Made by a program: the position numbers and the translations under genes
Notes under the pieces: generated by a model
Told to the model about the DNA's origin: nothing
Databases searched by the model: none
What the model saw: only the letters and a program-made list of their open reading frames with translations
Assembly: GCF_029227915.1 (NCBI RefSeq)
Contig: NC_079883.1
Location: forward strand, 11,966,001 to 12,030,000
Source: Hydractinia symbiolongicarpus
Lineage: Eukaryota > Cnidaria > Hydrozoa > Anthoathecata > Hydractiniidae
Direction: 5' to 3'
DNA length: 64,000 bases
Part shown: piece after piece, positions 38,980 through 55,156 of the stretch
How positions within the stretch are numbered: the stretch's first letter is position 1
Layout: every line of letters starts with the position of its first letter

Positions 38980-39460
38980 TTAACAGAATTCAGACAGCTT
39001 TAAAAAGAGGCCATAAAATTACCTACTGCTCGTGGAAACACCCTAATTAACCAATAGAGTTGCGTCATTACAAAATGTTCCGAACATTTTGTACATTTTT
39101 TTAAGTAAAACTGTAGTTTTTTTAAAAATTCGTGGTCTTAATGTTTCAGTAAGGCAATAAATTTGGCATCGTTGGAATTCGCCAAACCTTCTGCTACTTA
39201 CTAAAAAAAAAAAAAGTCAAAAGCTTTTGTGTATCAGAAGATACAGCCGTTTTCCCGTAGCCAAAAAACACAGATTTTATAAAAATGTTAAAGTAATGAG
39301 CGTAATGTCATTATGCAGCCAATCAGAAATTACTTTCTTAGCACCAATCAAATGGTTTGTTTTGAACCTTAGCTGTCAATCAATATGAGAAATAAAACTT
39401 TGGCGCGATAGTGCATTTTAGACCGTCTTGTGTATCCGTACTACATCGACTTCTTAAAAT

Positions 39461-40050
<590 letters not shown>

Positions 40051-40528
40051 TTAACAGAATTCAGACAGCTTTAAAAAGAGGCCATAAAATTACCTACTGC
40101 TCGTGGAAACACCCTAATTAACCAATAGAGTTGCGTCATTACAAAATGTTCCGAACATTTTGTACATTTTTTTAAGTAAAACTGTAGTTTTTTTAAAAAT
40201 TCGTGGTCTTAATGTTTCAGTAAGGCAATAAATTTGGCATCGTTGGAATTCGCCAAACCTTCTGCTACTTACTAAAAAAAAAAAAAGTCAAAAGCTTTTG
40301 TGTATCAGAAGATACAGCCGTTTTCCCGTAGCCAAAAAACACAGATTTTATAAAAATGTTAAAGTAATGAGCGTAATGTCATTATGCAGCCAATCAGAAA
40401 TTACTTTCTTAGCACCAATCAAATGGTTTGTTTTGAACCTTAGCTGTCAATCAATATGAGAAATAAAACTTTGGCGCGATAGTGCATTTTAGACCGTCTT
40501 GTGTATCCGTACTACATCGACTTCTTAA

Positions 40529-40959
<431 letters not shown>

Positions 40960-41439
40960 TTAACAGAATTCAGACAGCTTTAAAAAGAGGCCATAAAATT
41001 ACCTACTGCTCGTGGAAACACCCTAATTAACCAATAGAGTTGCGTCATTACAAAATGTTCCGAACATTTTGTACATTTTTTTAAGTAAAACTGTAGTTTT
41101 TTTAAAAATTCGTGGTCTTAATGTTTCAGTAAGGCAATAAATTTGGCATCGTTGGAATTCGCCAAACCTTCTGCTACTTACTAAAAAAAAAAAAGTCAAA
41201 AGCTTTTGTGTATCAGAAGATACAGCCGTTTTCCCGTAGCCAAAAAACACAGATTTTATAAAAATGTTAAAGTAATGAGCGTAATGTCATTATGCAGCCA
41301 ATCAGAAATTACTTTCTTAGCACCAATCAAATGGTTTGTTTTGAACCTTAGCTGTCAATCAATATGAGAAATAAAACTTTGGCGCGATAGTGCATTTTAG
41401 ACCGTCTTGTGTATCCGTACTACATCGACTTCTTAAAAT

Positions 41440-41726
<287 letters not shown>

Positions 41727-42087
41727 GCATCTTACCAAACAAAAAACGGCTATTTTTATAGCCACACATCCATAAAAAATATTACGGCTAGCTTTTTATA
41801 TCAAACTTTGTCCTGCTTTCTGTTTAAATTTTATGCTACATAAAAATTTTATGCTACATAAAGTTTGACAATGTTAAAAATATGAAGGGCAAGAAAAGTA
41901 AAAGCAAGAAAATAAGAAATTTAAAAACGAAAATACTTAAACTTAGGGAATCTAATCTTAAATTTACTCTTTTTTAACTGTTTAAGTGACTTAAACAAGT
42001 TTAACTTTGTACCAAGATAATGTTTTTTTGTAAATGTGTGGCTATAAAAATAGCCGTTTGTTAATGTAATAGCCAGATACACACAAA

Positions 42088-42639
42088 TTATTTTTTTGCG
42101 GTCTTCTTTGCTGCCTTTTTGGGAGTCTTTTTGACCTTCTTTGCTGCAGGTTTTTTAGCAACAGGCTTCTTTGTGGGTTTCTTAGCTGCTGGTTTCTTAG
42201 CCGAGGCTTTCTTTGTGGCAGGCTTCTTTGCTGCTTTCTTTGGCGTGCTCTTCTTTGCTGGCTTCTTTTTTGGTGTACTTTTCTTTGCAGTAGGCTTCTT
42301 TGCCGTTGGCTTTTTTGCTGCGGCCTTTTTCTTAGGTTTTTCTTTTTTTACCTGACCTAGCTTGAATGATCCAGAAGCACCAGTGCCTTTAGTTTGAATC
42401 AAATCGCCTGATGTTACTCCTCGTTTAAGAGCCATTTTCAGATGATGATCTGAGTTTTCAGCAACTTTGTAATTTGCATGAATATATTTTGTAATAGCTT
42501 GGCGAGATGAACCACCGCGTTCCTTTAGGGTAGCGATAGCAGCCTTGATCATGTCCACATATTTAGGGTGATCAGCTGTCTTCTTTGCAGCAGGTTTCTT
42601 CTTGGGTGCGATTTTCTTTGGAGAAGCTGCTTCACTCAT
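42088..42639 (-). CDS. H1: Histone H1, unit 7
   Basis: 183 residues, identical. Stem-loop at 42040-42055. Confidence 0.97.
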   Translation of the reverse strand: MSEAASPKKIAPKKKPAAKKTADHPKYVDMIKAAIATLKERGGSSRQAITKYIHANYKVAENSDHHLKMALKRGVTSGDLIQTKGTGASGSFKLGQVKKEKPKKKAAAKKPTAKKPTAKKSTPKKKPAKKSTPKKAAKKPATKKASAKKPAAKKPTKKPVAKKPAAKKVKKTPKKAAKKTAKK

Positions 42640-43218
42640 TTTTAATGTTTTCTTACAACAATCCAACGATAAACGATGCTTGTTATCACAGTAGAAGTAT
42701 ACTAAACATTACCGTGTAAATGAGATATAATTTAAGACGGTGCGAAGTATGCGGACGTAAAAGTACCACTCCCGGGAATTGATTTGGCGCGAAAACAGAA
42801 ATGTGTGTTTCTGTACATCGTATAATGTCCGTTTTGGGTGCCGCGACTATGCGAAAGCATGTTAATTTTTATTTGTAGTACGACGCAATAGTCTGCAAGA
42901 GAAGCTGCTGGAGTTTGAGGTCTTCAGCATTACATCTAGTCTGTTAATTTGGGCTTCTTCCGCGCTCGTGTTAGGATTTTCATAAAGCGTTCTTTGGTTT
43001 GCGTTGCGTATGTCGGCCTACATCATCGACACGGCCTGTTTCCGGCTATTAGGAGCAATTCATATATTGGGCACTGCGTTTCGACTTTTTTATTAGACCA
43101 CAGTAAAAAAATTCACTCACAGAAGTCCCTTTCTTTCATGGCTACAAACACGAAGAATTCTGTCGTAAGTAAAACGAATGCGCAAGCCAAAATGACGATG
43201 GGGCGAAGTCATAAGCAT

Positions 43219-43291
43219 GGCCCTGTGGCCCAATGGATAAGGCATCTGACTACGAATCAGGGGATTCCAGGTTCGACTCCTGGCAGGGTCG
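43219..43291 (+). tRNA. tRNA-Arg(ACG), unit 7
   Basis: Same 73-nt sequence as unit 1. Confidence 0.95.
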
Positions 43292-43613
43292 CACTGTCGC
43301 ATTTCGGCTGCATGGTCTACTGTGTAACGCGCGCGCACGTTCTGGCGTAATGCGTTGATAAACGGAATGTACGCAGACATATTGGAAAGTAATATCACGC
43401 ACTTAGTATCGTCGCCTTTGTTAGCATTCATGTAAGTTACCATCCACTTGCTACAGTCGCTCTCCATCCTACGGCTAAATCAACAGCCGTGATTTTTACT
43501 ATGTCGCCGTCCATCCGTACGCGGTGACAGTTGTAAGCTTTACAGTAACGTGACATGCTCCACAAGCAGTTACGGTGTGTGGACGATGCCTATCATGGCA
43601 ACGCTTGTTCTTT

Positions 43614-43800
43614 ATCGCTTCTCGGCCTAATGGCTAAGATCAAGTGTAGTATCTGTTCTTATCAGTTTAATATCTGGTAGGCCATTCTCTGAATGGTAAG
43701 TATATTAATCTGATTTTTGGCCTTGGGTCATGGAGGTGGATTCATTCACGCCGTGACCACGGGTTGCCTTGGTGTTGCACTATTACCGATGGCGGCCCAC
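43614..43800 (+). ncRNA. U2: U2 snRNA, unit 8 (variant)
   Basis: C to A at 43698, just 3' of the stem-loop IIb helix (GAATGGTCAG becomes GAATGGTAAG). Branch-site recognition sequence and Sm site are unchanged. Confidence 0.93.
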
Positions 43801-43990
43801 ATAAGCAATAAAAGAATAATAGCAGTCCTCTTTCCGACGGCACTCTGCATAGTCTACGGCGGGAACAAAACGCGTACACTGGGGGAGAATACAGCCTATG
43901 CCCCGCGACACGGCAGTTTATAACACACTCAAGCCACAAGCATTAACAAACTTTGAAGGGTACCCTCATGCTACGGTGCAGTTCCAACTC

Positions 43991-44155
43991 ATACTTACCT
44001 GACGGGGAAGTAAAGACTGATCAATGAGGGTTTTCTTCCAGAGTCAGGCTCTTGCAGTGCACTAAGCTTGGGCTGACCTCTGCGATTACTGCAAACGTCA
44101 GTAACTCGACCGTACAATTTCTGGTAGTGGGGGCCTGCGTCCGCGCTCGCCCCCT
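43991..44155 (+). ncRNA. U1: U1 snRNA, unit 8 (stem-loop II variant)
   Basis: Three substitutions within 21 nt: G to C at 44045, T to G at 44057 and C to A at 44065. The last two fall in loop II and change ATTGCACTAC to AGTGCACTAA, that is, inside the U1A/SNF recognition sequence. The 5' end, Sm site and stem-loop IV are normal. The copy is either a specialised variant or a decaying one. Confidence 0.9.
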
Positions 44156-44483
44156 CCTTAAGTCAAAATGAATGAGCTTAGAAAAGTTGCGCGGCCAAAT
44201 GTCGGTGGTGACTTAAACGCTAAGGTAAAACCTCGCTTGGCTGTTACGAAACGTGATTGCGATATAAGTCCTCGGAAGGCGGCGGAATTTTATTTTATTT
44301 GCCATTCCGTCAGGGTTATTGGATGATCGGCAATAGATCGAGTTTGTATGCATTTGAAAGCTCTTTTTTCTCGTACTATCACCTGAAAATGTCGTAGGAA
44401 AATGTCATAGGAAACACTTTCAACAACCGCCACGTTCCTTAATTGTTATAACAAGAAATATATCACAGCAAATGAAAATGAAA

Positions 44484-44602
44484 AGCCTACGACACCGGGA
44501 GTTCCCAGGCGGTCCCCCATCCAAGTACTATCCCGGCCCGACGATGCTTAACTTCCGTGATCAGACGAGAACGGGTGTGTTCATCGTGGTATGGCCGTAG
44601 AC
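44484..44602 (-). rRNA. 5S: 5S rRNA, unit 8
   Basis: Same sequence as unit 1. Confidence 0.97.
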
Positions 44603-44799
44603 ATTAGTAGGTGCAAATACGTGCAATTTATTTTGACGTTGTGATCAAATTTTTTTATTTAATTTCTTTGAGTTACTTAGGACAAGGCGTATGCATGGAT
44701 TATCTATTAGACTTTAAGGTTATAGTTTTGTGAAAAAAACAATGTTTTTTTAAAGATGTGTGGCTATAAAAATAGCCGTTGTTTTCTGAGTGTAGCGGT

Positions 44800-45180
44800 T
44801 TACTTCTTCTGTCCTTTGTCGTTCTTCTTTGGGAGTAAGACAGCTTGAATGTTTGGCAAAACACCACCAGCTGCAATGGTTACACCGCTCAAAAGTTTGT
44901 TTAATTCTTCATCATTACGAACAGCCAATTGTAAATGTCTTGGAATAATCCTAGCTTTTTTGTTGTCTCTTGCTGCGTTACCAGCCAACTCCAATATCTC
45001 AGCAGATAAATATTCCAAGACGGCTGCTAAGTAAACTGGTGCTCCAGATCCAATTCGGTTAGCATAGTGCCCTCTACGAAGGAATCTATGCACTCTACCG
45101 ACTGGAAATTGAAGTCCAGCTCTTGAGGATCTTGTCTTGGCTTTAGCCTTAGCTTTTCCACCTTTTCCACGTCCAGACAT
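44800..45180 (-). CDS. H2A: Histone H2A, unit 8
   Basis: Identical protein. Stem-loop at 44762-44777. Confidence 0.99.
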   Translation of the reverse strand: MSGRGKGGKAKAKAKTRSSRAGLQFPVGRVHRFLRRGHYANRIGSGAPVYLAAVLEYLSAEILELAGNAARDNKKARIIPRHLQLAVRNDEELNKLLSGVTIAAGGVLPNIQAVLLPKKNDKGQKK

Positions 45181-45464
45181 AACTGCGATTTGATTTGTAA
45201 GTTAATACAAAAACGTACGAATATTTAACGTAAGTGTTAACGAAATAAACTTTACTCGTTTTTTCATCATAAAAATAGGATCGAAATCATGTTTTTTTAA
45301 CCAATCATAATTAAGTATTAAACAAAAGATTTTTTTTTTAACCAATTAAATTGCGTATCGGCGTTTTCGGATCGAATTCGATCCGATTTTTTTACTTATA
45401 AACAAAAAGTTTTGACTTGCAGTTTAATGCTTATTTACAAGTTAAGTAGCAAAAATTTTTAACC

Positions 45465-45869
45465 ATGTCTGACGCAGCAGCTAAAGGAGGAAAACAGGCA
45501 CCTAAAGTAGCCAAGAAAGGTGAAAAAAGAGCCGGCAAAAAAGGAGGAAAGATTGGTGGAACTGGTGAAAAGAAACGCAAGAGAAAGAGAAAGGAAAGTT
45601 ATGCTATTTACATCTACAATGTTTTGAAACAAGTTCACCCAGATGTCGGAGTTTCAAGCAAAGCTATGAGCATCATGAACTCATTTGTCAACGACATCTT
45701 TGAGCGCATTGCTTCCGAAGCTTCGCGTTTGGCTCTTCAAAACAAAAAGTCGACCATCTCTTCTCGTGAAATTCAAACCGCAGTACGTCTTCTCTTGCCT
45801 GGAGAACTTGCAAAACACGCAGTCAGTGAAGGAACAAAAGCCGTCACAAAATACACAAGCAGCAAGTAA
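45465..45869 (+). CDS. H2B: Histone H2B, unit 8
   Basis: Identical protein. Stem-loop at 45893-45908. Confidence 0.99.
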   Translation: MSDAAAKGGKQAPKVAKKGEKRAGKKGGKIGGTGEKKRKRKRKESYAIYIYNVLKQVHPDVGVSSKAMSIMNSFVNDIFERIASEASRLALQNKKSTISSREIQTAVRLLLPGELAKHAVSEGTKAVTKYTSSK

Positions 45870-46329
45870 ACCAACGTCTACCAAACACAAACGGTCTTTT
45901 TTAAGACCACACATCTTTAAAAAAACATTTACTTGGCGTCACTACAAGTTAACCGAAGTTAATAAAACTTCTAAATAATGTGCTTAAGAACACTAGCCTA
46001 CATTTAAAATACTTCCCCATGTGTGTGTGGATTAGCTTCACTTTTCATACGTATTATTAGCTGTACTTGCAGAAAAGACAAGTACATTGATCCATGTTAT
46101 TGCTTACATTTAACTTAACCCAGCTTTTCACGGAAACACTCCCAGGCAAATTAACCCTACAAAGTATTTCTAAATTTTTTTTGTGTCATATATGACATAG
46201 TATCGTATAGCAATAAATGTAACTGTGACAAGACTTTACACATTGTGTAATTTGGAAGCGTGCACAAAGTAATGTTTTAAAAGATTTGTGGCTATAAAAA
46301 TAGCCGTTTTTGTTGAGCAATGACAACGC

Positions 46330-46686
<357 letters not shown>

Positions 46687-47164
46687 TTAACAGAATTCAG
46701 ACAGCTTTAAAAAGAGGCCATAAAATTACCTACTGCTCGTGGAAACACCCTAATTAACCAATAGAGTTGCGTCATTACAAAATGTTCCGAACATTTTGTA
46801 CATTTTTTTAAGTAAAACTGTAGTTTTTTTAAAAATTCGTGGTCTTAATGTTTCAGTAAGGCAATAAATTTGGCATCGTTGGAATTCGCCAAACCTTCTG
46901 CTACTTACTAAAAAAAAAAAAAGTCAAAAGCTTTTGTGTATCAGAAGATACAGCCGTTTTCCCGTAGCCAAAAAACACAGATTTTATAAAAATGTTAAAG
47001 TAATGAGCGTAATGTCATTATGCAGCCAATCAGAAATTACTTTCTTAGCACCAATCAAATGGTTTGTTTTGAACCTTAGCTGTCAATCAATATGAGAAAT
47101 AAAACTTTGGCGCGATAGTGCATTTTAGACCGTCTTGTGTATCCGTACTACATCGACTTCTTAA

Positions 47165-47578
<414 letters not shown>

Positions 47579-47939
47579 GCATCTTACCAAACAAAAAACG
47601 GCTATTTTTATAGCCACACATCCATAAAAAATATTACGGCTAGCTTTTTATATCAAACTTTGTCCTGCTTTCTGTTTAAATTTTATGCTACATAAAAATT
47701 TTATGCTACATAAAGTTTGACAATGTTAAAAATATGAAGGGCAAGAAAAGTAAAAGCAAGAAAATAAGAAATTTAAAAACGAAAATACTTAAACTTAGGG
47801 AATCTAATCTTAAATTTACTCTTTTTTAACTGTTTAAGTGACTTAAACAAGTTTAACTTTGTACCAAGATAATGTTTTTTTGTAAATGTGTGGCTATAAA
47901 AATAGCCGTTTGTTAATGTAATAGCCAGATACACACAAA

Positions 47940-48491
47940 TTATTTTTTTGCGGTCTTCTTTGCTGCCTTTTTGGGAGTCTTTTTGACCTTCTTTGCTGCA
48001 GGTTTTTTAGCAACAGGCTTCTTTGTGGGTTTCTTAGCTGCTGGTTTCTTAGCCGAGGCTTTCTTTGTGGCAGGCTTCTTTGCTGCTTTCTTTGGCGTGC
48101 TCTTCTTTGCTGGCTTCTTTTTTGGTGTACTTTTCTTTGCAGTAGGCTTCTTTGCCGTTGGCTTTTTTGCTGCGGCCTTTTTCTTAGGTTTTTCTTTTTT
48201 TACCTGACCTAGCTTGAATGATCCAGAAGCACCAGTGCCTTTAGTTTGAATCAAATCGCCTGATGTTACTCCTCGTTTAAGAGCCATTTTCAGATGATGA
48301 TCTGAGTTTTCAGCAACTTTGTAATTTGCATGAATATATTTTGTAATAGCTTGGCGAGATGAACCACCGCGTTCCTTTAGGGTAGCGATAGCAGCCTTGA
48401 TCATGTCCACATATTTAGGGTGATCAGCTGTCTTCTTTGCAGCAGGTTTCTTCTTGGGTGCGATTTTCTTTGGAGAAGCTGCTTCACTCAT
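47940..48491 (-). CDS. H1: Histone H1, unit 8
   Basis: 183 residues, identical. Stem-loop at 47892-47907. Confidence 0.97.
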   Translation of the reverse strand: MSEAASPKKIAPKKKPAAKKTADHPKYVDMIKAAIATLKERGGSSRQAITKYIHANYKVAENSDHHLKMALKRGVTSGDLIQTKGTGASGSFKLGQVKKEKPKKKAAAKKPTAKKPTAKKSTPKKKPAKKSTPKKAAKKPATKKASAKKPAAKKPTKKPVAKKPAAKKVKKTPKKAAKKTAKK

Positions 48492-49070
48492 TTTTAATGT
48501 TTTCTTACAACAATCCAACGATAAACGATGCTTGTTATCACAGTAGAAGTATACTAAACATTACCGTGTAAATGAGATATAATTTAAGACGGTGCGAAGT
48601 ATGCGGACGTAAAAGTACCACTCCCGGGAATTGATTTGGCGCGAAAACAGAAATGTGTGTTTCTGTACATCGTATAATGTCCGTTTTGGGTGCCGCGACT
48701 ATGCGAAAGCATGTTAATTTTTATTTGTAGTACGACGCAATAGTCTGCAAGAGAAGCTGCTGGAGTTTGAGGTCTTCAGCATTACATCTAGTCTGTTAAT
48801 TTGGGCTTCTTCCGCGCTCGTGTTAGGATTTTCATAAAGCGTTCTTTGGTTTGCGTTGCGTATGTCGGCCTACATCATCGACACGGCCTGTTTCCGGCTA
48901 TTAGGAGCAATTCATATATTGGGCACTGCGTTTCGACTTTTTTATTAGACCACAGTAAAAAAATTCACTCACAGAAGTCCCTTTCTTTCATGGCTACAAA
49001 CACGAAGAATTCTGTCGTAAGTAAAACGAATGCGCAAGCCAAAATGACGATGGGGCGAAGTCATAAGCAT

Positions 49071-49143
49071 GGCCCTGTGGCCCAATGGATAAGGCATCTG
49101 ACTACGAATCAGGGGATTCCAGGTTCGACTCCTGGCAGGGTCG
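49071..49143 (+). tRNA. tRNA-Arg(ACG), unit 8
   Basis: Same 73-nt sequence as unit 1. Confidence 0.95.
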
Positions 49144-49465
49144 CACTGTCGCATTTCGGCTGCATGGTCTACTGTGTAACGCGCGCGCACGTTCTGGCGT
49201 AATGCGTTGATAAACGGAATGTACGCAGACATATTGGAAAGTAATATCACGCACTTAGTATCGTCGCCTTTGTTAGCATTCATGTAAGTTACCATCCACT
49301 TGCTACAGTCGCTCTCCATCCTACGGCTAAATCAACAGCCGTGATTTTTACTATGTCGCCGTCCATCCGTACGCGGTGACAGTTGTAAGCTTTACAGTAA
49401 CGTGACATGCTCCACAAGCAGTTACGGTGTGTGGACGATGCCTATCATGGCAACGCTTGTTCTTT

Positions 49466-49652
49466 ATCGCTTCTCGGCCTAATGGCTAAGATCAAGTGTA
49501 GTATCTGTTCTTATCAGTTTAATATCTGGTAGGCCATTCTCTGAATGGTCAGTATATTAATCTGATTTTTGGCCTTGGGTCATGGAGGTGGATTCATTCA
49601 CGCCGTGACCACGGGTTGCCTTGGTGTTGCACTATTACCGATGGCGGCCCAC
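49466..49652 (+). ncRNA. U2: U2 snRNA, unit 9
   Basis: Standard copy, same as unit 2. Confidence 0.95.
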
Positions 49653-49842
49653 ATAAGCAATAAAAGAATAATAGCAGTCCTCTTTCCGACGGCACTCTGC
49701 ATAGTCTACGGCGGGAACAAAACGCGTACACTGGGGGAGAATACAGCCTATGCCCCGCGACACGGCAGTTTATAACACACTCAAGCCACAAGCATTAACA
49801 AACTTTGAAGGGTACCCTCATGCTACGGTGCAGTTCCAACTC

Positions 49843-50007
49843 ATACTTACCTGACGGGGAAGTAAAGACTGATCAATGAGGGTTTTCTTCCAGAGTGAGG
49901 CTCTTGCATTGCACTACGCTTGGGCTGACCTCTGCGATTACTGCAAACGTCAGTAACTCGACCGTACAATTTCTGGTAGTGGGGGCCTGCGTCCGCGCTC
50001 GCCCCCT
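49843..50007 (+). ncRNA. U1: U1 snRNA, unit 9
   Basis: Standard copy, same as unit 1. Confidence 0.96.
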
Positions 50008-50335
50008 CCTTAAGTCAAAATGAATGAGCTTAGAAAAGTTGCGCGGCCAAATGTCGGTGGTGACTTAAACGCTAAGGTAAAACCTCGCTTGGCTGTTACG
50101 AAACGTGATTGCGATATAAGTCCTCGGAAGGCGGCGGAATTTTATTTTATTTGCCATTCCGTCAGGGTTATTGGATGATCGGCAATAGATCGAGTTTGTA
50201 TGCATTTGAAAGCTCTTTTTTCTCGTACTATCACCTGAAAATGTCGTAGGAAAATGTCATAGGAAACACTTTCAACAACCGCCACGTTCCTTAATTGTTA
50301 TAACAAGAAATATATCACAGCAAATGAAAATGAAA

Positions 50336-50454
50336 AGCCTACGACACCGGGAGTTCCCAGGCGGTCCCCCATCCAAGTACTATCCCGGCCCGACGATGCT
50401 TAACTTCCGTGATCAGACGAGAACGGGTGTGTTCATCGTGGTATGGCCGTAGAC
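50336..50454 (-). rRNA. 5S: 5S rRNA, unit 9
   Basis: Same sequence as unit 1. Confidence 0.97.
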
Positions 50455-50651
50455 ATTAGTAGGTGCAAATACGTGCAATTTATTTTGACGTTGTGATCAA
50501 ATTTTTTTATTTAATTTCTTTGAGTTACTTAGGACAAGGCGTATGCATGGATTATCTATTAGACTTTAAGGTTATAGTTTTGTGAAAAAAACAATGTTTT
50601 TTTAAAGATGTGTGGCTATAAAAATAGCCGTTGTTTTCTGAGTGTAGCGGT

Positions 50652-51032
50652 TTACTTCTTCTGTCCTTTGTCGTTCTTCTTTGGGAGTAAGACAGCTTGA
50701 ATGTTTGGCAAAACACCACCAGCTGCAATGGTTACACCGCTCAAAAGTTTGTTTAATTCTTCATCATTACGAACAGCCAATTGTAAATGTCTTGGAATAA
50801 TCCTAGCTTTTTTGTTGTCTCTTGCTGCGTTACCAGCCAACTCCAATATCTCAGCAGATAAATATTCCAAGACGGCTGCTAAGTAAACTGGTGCTCCAGA
50901 TCCAATTCGGTTAGCATAGTGCCCTCTACGAAGGAATCTATGCACTCTACCGACTGGAAATTGAAGTCCAGCTCTTGAGGATCTTGTCTTGGCTTTAGCC
51001 TTAGCTTTTCCACCTTTTCCACGTCCAGACAT
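50652..51032 (-). CDS. H2A: Histone H2A, unit 9
   Basis: Identical protein. Stem-loop at 50614-50629. Confidence 0.99.
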   Translation of the reverse strand: MSGRGKGGKAKAKAKTRSSRAGLQFPVGRVHRFLRRGHYANRIGSGAPVYLAAVLEYLSAEILELAGNAARDNKKARIIPRHLQLAVRNDEELNKLLSGVTIAAGGVLPNIQAVLLPKKNDKGQKK

Positions 51033-51316
51033 AACTGCGATTTGATTTGTAAGTTAATACAAAAACGTACGAATATTTAACGTAAGTGTTAACGAAATAA
51101 ACTTTACTCGTTTTTTCATCATAAAAATAGGATCGAAATCATGTTTTTTTAACCAATCATAATTAAGTATTAAACAAAAGATTTTTTTTTTAACCAATTA
51201 AATTGCGTATCGGCGTTTTCGGATCGAATTCGATCCGATTTTTTTACTTATAAACAAAAAGTTTTGACTTGCAGTTTAATGCTTATTTACAAGTTAAGTA
51301 GCAAAAATTTTTAACC

Positions 51317-51721
51317 ATGTCTGACGCAGCAGCTAAAGGAGGAAAACAGGCACCTAAAGTAGCCAAGAAAGGTGAAAAAAGAGCCGGCAAAAAAGGAGGA
51401 AAGATTGGTGGAACTGGTGAAAAGAAACGCAAGAGAAAGAGAAAGGAAAGTTATGCTATTTACATCTACAATGTTTTGAAACAAGTTCACCCAGATGTCG
51501 GAGTTTCAAGCAAAGCTATGAGCATCATGAACTCATTTGTCAACGACATCTTTGAGCGCATTGCTTCCGAAGCTTCGCGTTTGGCTCTTCAAAACAAAAA
51601 GTCGACCATCTCTTCTCGTGAAATTCAAACCGCAGTACGTCTTCTCTTGCCTGGAGAACTTGCAAAACACGCAGTCAGTGAAGGAACAAAAGCCGTCACA
51701 AAATACACAAGCAGCAAGTAA
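51317..51721 (+). CDS. H2B: Histone H2B, unit 9
   Basis: Identical protein. Stem-loop at 51745-51760. Confidence 0.99.
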   Translation: MSDAAAKGGKQAPKVAKKGEKRAGKKGGKIGGTGEKKRKRKRKESYAIYIYNVLKQVHPDVGVSSKAMSIMNSFVNDIFERIASEASRLALQNKKSTISSREIQTAVRLLLPGELAKHAVSEGTKAVTKYTSSK

Positions 51722-52181
51722 ACCAACGTCTACCAAACACAAACGGTCTTTTTTAAGACCACACATCTTTAAAAAAACATTTACTTGGCGTCACTACAAG
51801 TTAACCGAAGTTAATAAAACTTCTAAATAATGTGCTTAAGAACACTAGCCTACATTTAAAATACTTCCCTATGTGTGTGTGGATTAGCTTCACTTTTCAT
51901 ACGTATTATTAGCTGTACTTGCAGAAAAGACAAGTACATTGATCCATGTTATTGCTTACATTTAACTTAACCCAGCTTTTCACGGAAACACTCCCAGGCA
52001 AATTAACCCTACAAAGTATTTCTAAATTTTTTTTGTGTCATATATGACATAGTATCGTATAGCAATAAATGTAACTGTGACAAGACTTTACACATTGTGT
52101 AATTTGGAAGCGTGCACAAAGTAATGTTTTAAAAGATTTGTGGCTATAAAAATAGCCGTTTTTGTTGAGCAATGACAACGC

Positions 52182-52538
<357 letters not shown>

Positions 52539-53016
52539 TTAACAGAATTCAGACAGCTTTAAAAAGAGGCCATAAAATTACCTACTGCTCGTGGAAACAC
52601 CCTAATTAACCAATAGAGTTGCGTCATTACAAAATGTTCCGAACATTTTGTACATTTTTTTAAGTAAAACTGTAGTTTTTTTAAAAATTCGTGGTCTTAA
52701 TGTTTCAGTAAGGCAATAAATTTGGCATCGTTGGAATTCGCCAAACCTTCTGCTACTTACTAAAAAAAAAAAAAGTCAAAAGCTTTTGTGTATCAGAAGA
52801 TACAGCCGTTTTCCCGTAGCCAAAAAACACAGATTTTATAAAAATGTTAAAGTAATGAGCGTAATGTCATTATGCAGCCAATCAGAAATTACTTTCTTAG
52901 CACCAATCAAATGGTTTGTTTTGAACCTTAGCTGTCAATCAATATGAGAAATAAAACTTTGGCGCGATAGTGCATTTTAGACCGTCTTGTGTATCCGTAC
53001 TACATCGACTTCTTAA

Positions 53017-53430
<414 letters not shown>

Positions 53431-53624
53431 GCATCTTACCAAACAAAAAACGGCTATTTTTATAGCCACACATCCATAAAAAATATTACGGCTAGCTTTT
53501 TATATCAAACTTTGTCCTGCTTTCTGTTTAAATTTTATGCTACATAAAAATTTTATGCTACATAAAGTTTGACAATGTTAAAAATATGAAGGGCAAGAAA
53601 AGTAAAAGCAAGAAAATAAGAAAT

Positions 53625-54182
53625 TTAAAAACGAAAATACTTAAACTTCTTTGCTGCCTTTTTGGGAGTCTTTTTGACCTTCTTTGCTGCAGGTTTTTTA
53701 GCAACAGGCTTCTTTGTGGGTTTCTTAGCTGCTGGTTTCTTAGCCGAGGCTTTCTTTGTGGCAGGCTTCTTTGCTGCTTTCTTTGGCGTGCTCTTCTTTG
53801 CTGGCTTCTTTTTTGGTGTACTTTTCTTTGCAGTAGGCTTCTTTGCCGTTGGCTTTTTTGCTGCGGCCTTTTTCTTAGGTTTTTCTTTTTTTACCTGACC
53901 TAGCTTGAATGATCCAGAAGCACCAGTGCCTTTAGTTTGAATCAAATCGCCTGATGTTACTCCTCGTTTAAGAGCCATTTTCAGATGATGATCTGAGTTT
54001 TCAGCAACTTTGTAATTTGCATGAATATATTTTGTAATAGCTTGGCGAGATGAACCACCGCGTTCCTTTAGGGTAGCGATAGCAGCCTTGATCATGTCCA
54101 CATATTTAGGGTGATCAGCTGTCTTCTTTGCAGCAGGTTTCTTCTTGGGTGCGATTTTCTTTGGAGAAGCTGCTTCACTCAT
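53625..54182 (-). CDS. H1: Histone H1 with replaced C-terminus and no stem-loop, unit 9
   Basis: The 161-bp deletion (equivalent of unit 1 positions 4412-4572) has a 3-bp CTT overlap at the joint. It removes the last four residues (TAKK), the stop codon and the whole 3' stem-loop. The frame reads into spacer, adds FKYFRF and stops at 53625, giving 185 residues. The globular domain and nearly all of the tail are normal. Loss of the processing signal should prevent normal histone mRNA 3' end formation, so the copy may be poorly expressed or make a polyadenylated or read-through RNA antisense to H3. Confidence 0.9.
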   Translation of the reverse strand: MSEAASPKKIAPKKKPAAKKTADHPKYVDMIKAAIATLKERGGSSRQAITKYIHANYKVAENSDHHLKMALKRGVTSGDLIQTKGTGASGSFKLGQVKKEKPKKKAAAKKPTAKKPTAKKSTPKKKPAKKSTPKKAAKKPATKKASAKKPAAKKPTKKPVAKKPAAKKVKKTPKKAAKKFKYFRF

Positions 54183-54761
54183 TTTTAATGTTTTCTTACA
54201 ACAATCCAACGATAAACGATGCTTGTTATCACAGTAGAAGTATACTAAACATTACCGTGTAAATGAGATATAATTTAAGACGGTGCGAAGTATGCGGACG
54301 TAAAAGTACCACTCCCGGGAATTGATTTGGCGCGAAAACAGAAATGTGTGTTTCTGTACATCGTATAATGTCCGTTTTGGGTGCCGCGACTATGCGAAAG
54401 CATGTTAATTTTTATTTGTAGTACGACGCAATAGTCTGCAAGAGAAGCTGCTGGAGTTTGAGGTCTTCAGCATTACATCTAGTCTGTTAATTTGGGCTTC
54501 TTCCGCGCTCGTGTTAGGATTTTCATAAAGCGTTCTTTGGTTTGCGTTGCGTATGTCGGCCTACATCATCGACACGGCCTGTTTCCGGCTATTAGGAGCA
54601 ATTCATATATTGGGCACTGCGTTTCGACTTTTTTATTAGACCACAGTAAAAAAATTCACTCACAGAAGTCCCTTTCTTTCATGGCTACAAACACGAAGAA
54701 TTCTGTCGTAAGTAAAACGAATGCGCAAGCCAAAATGACGATGGGGCGAAGTCATAAGCAT

Positions 54762-54834
54762 GGCCCTGTGGCCCAATGGATAAGGCATCTGACTACGAAT
54801 CAGGGGATTCCAGGTTCGACTCCTGGCAGGGTCG
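54762..54834 (+). tRNA. tRNA-Arg(ACG), unit 9
   Basis: Same 73-nt sequence as unit 1. Confidence 0.95.
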
Positions 54835-55156
54835 CACTGTCGCATTTCGGCTGCATGGTCTACTGTGTAACGCGCGCGCACGTTCTGGCGTAATGCGTTG
54901 ATAAACGGAATGTACGCAGACATATTGGAAAGTAATATCACGCACTTAGTATCGTCGCCTTTGTTAGCATTCATGTAAGTTACCATCCACTTGCTACAGT
55001 CGCTCTCCATCCTACGGCTAAATCAACAGCCGTGATTTTTACTATGTCGCCGTCCATCCGTACGCGGTGACAGTTGTAAGCTTTACAGTAACGTGACATG
55101 CTCCACAAGCAGTTACGGTGTGTGGACGATGCCTATCATGGCAACGCTTGTTCTTT

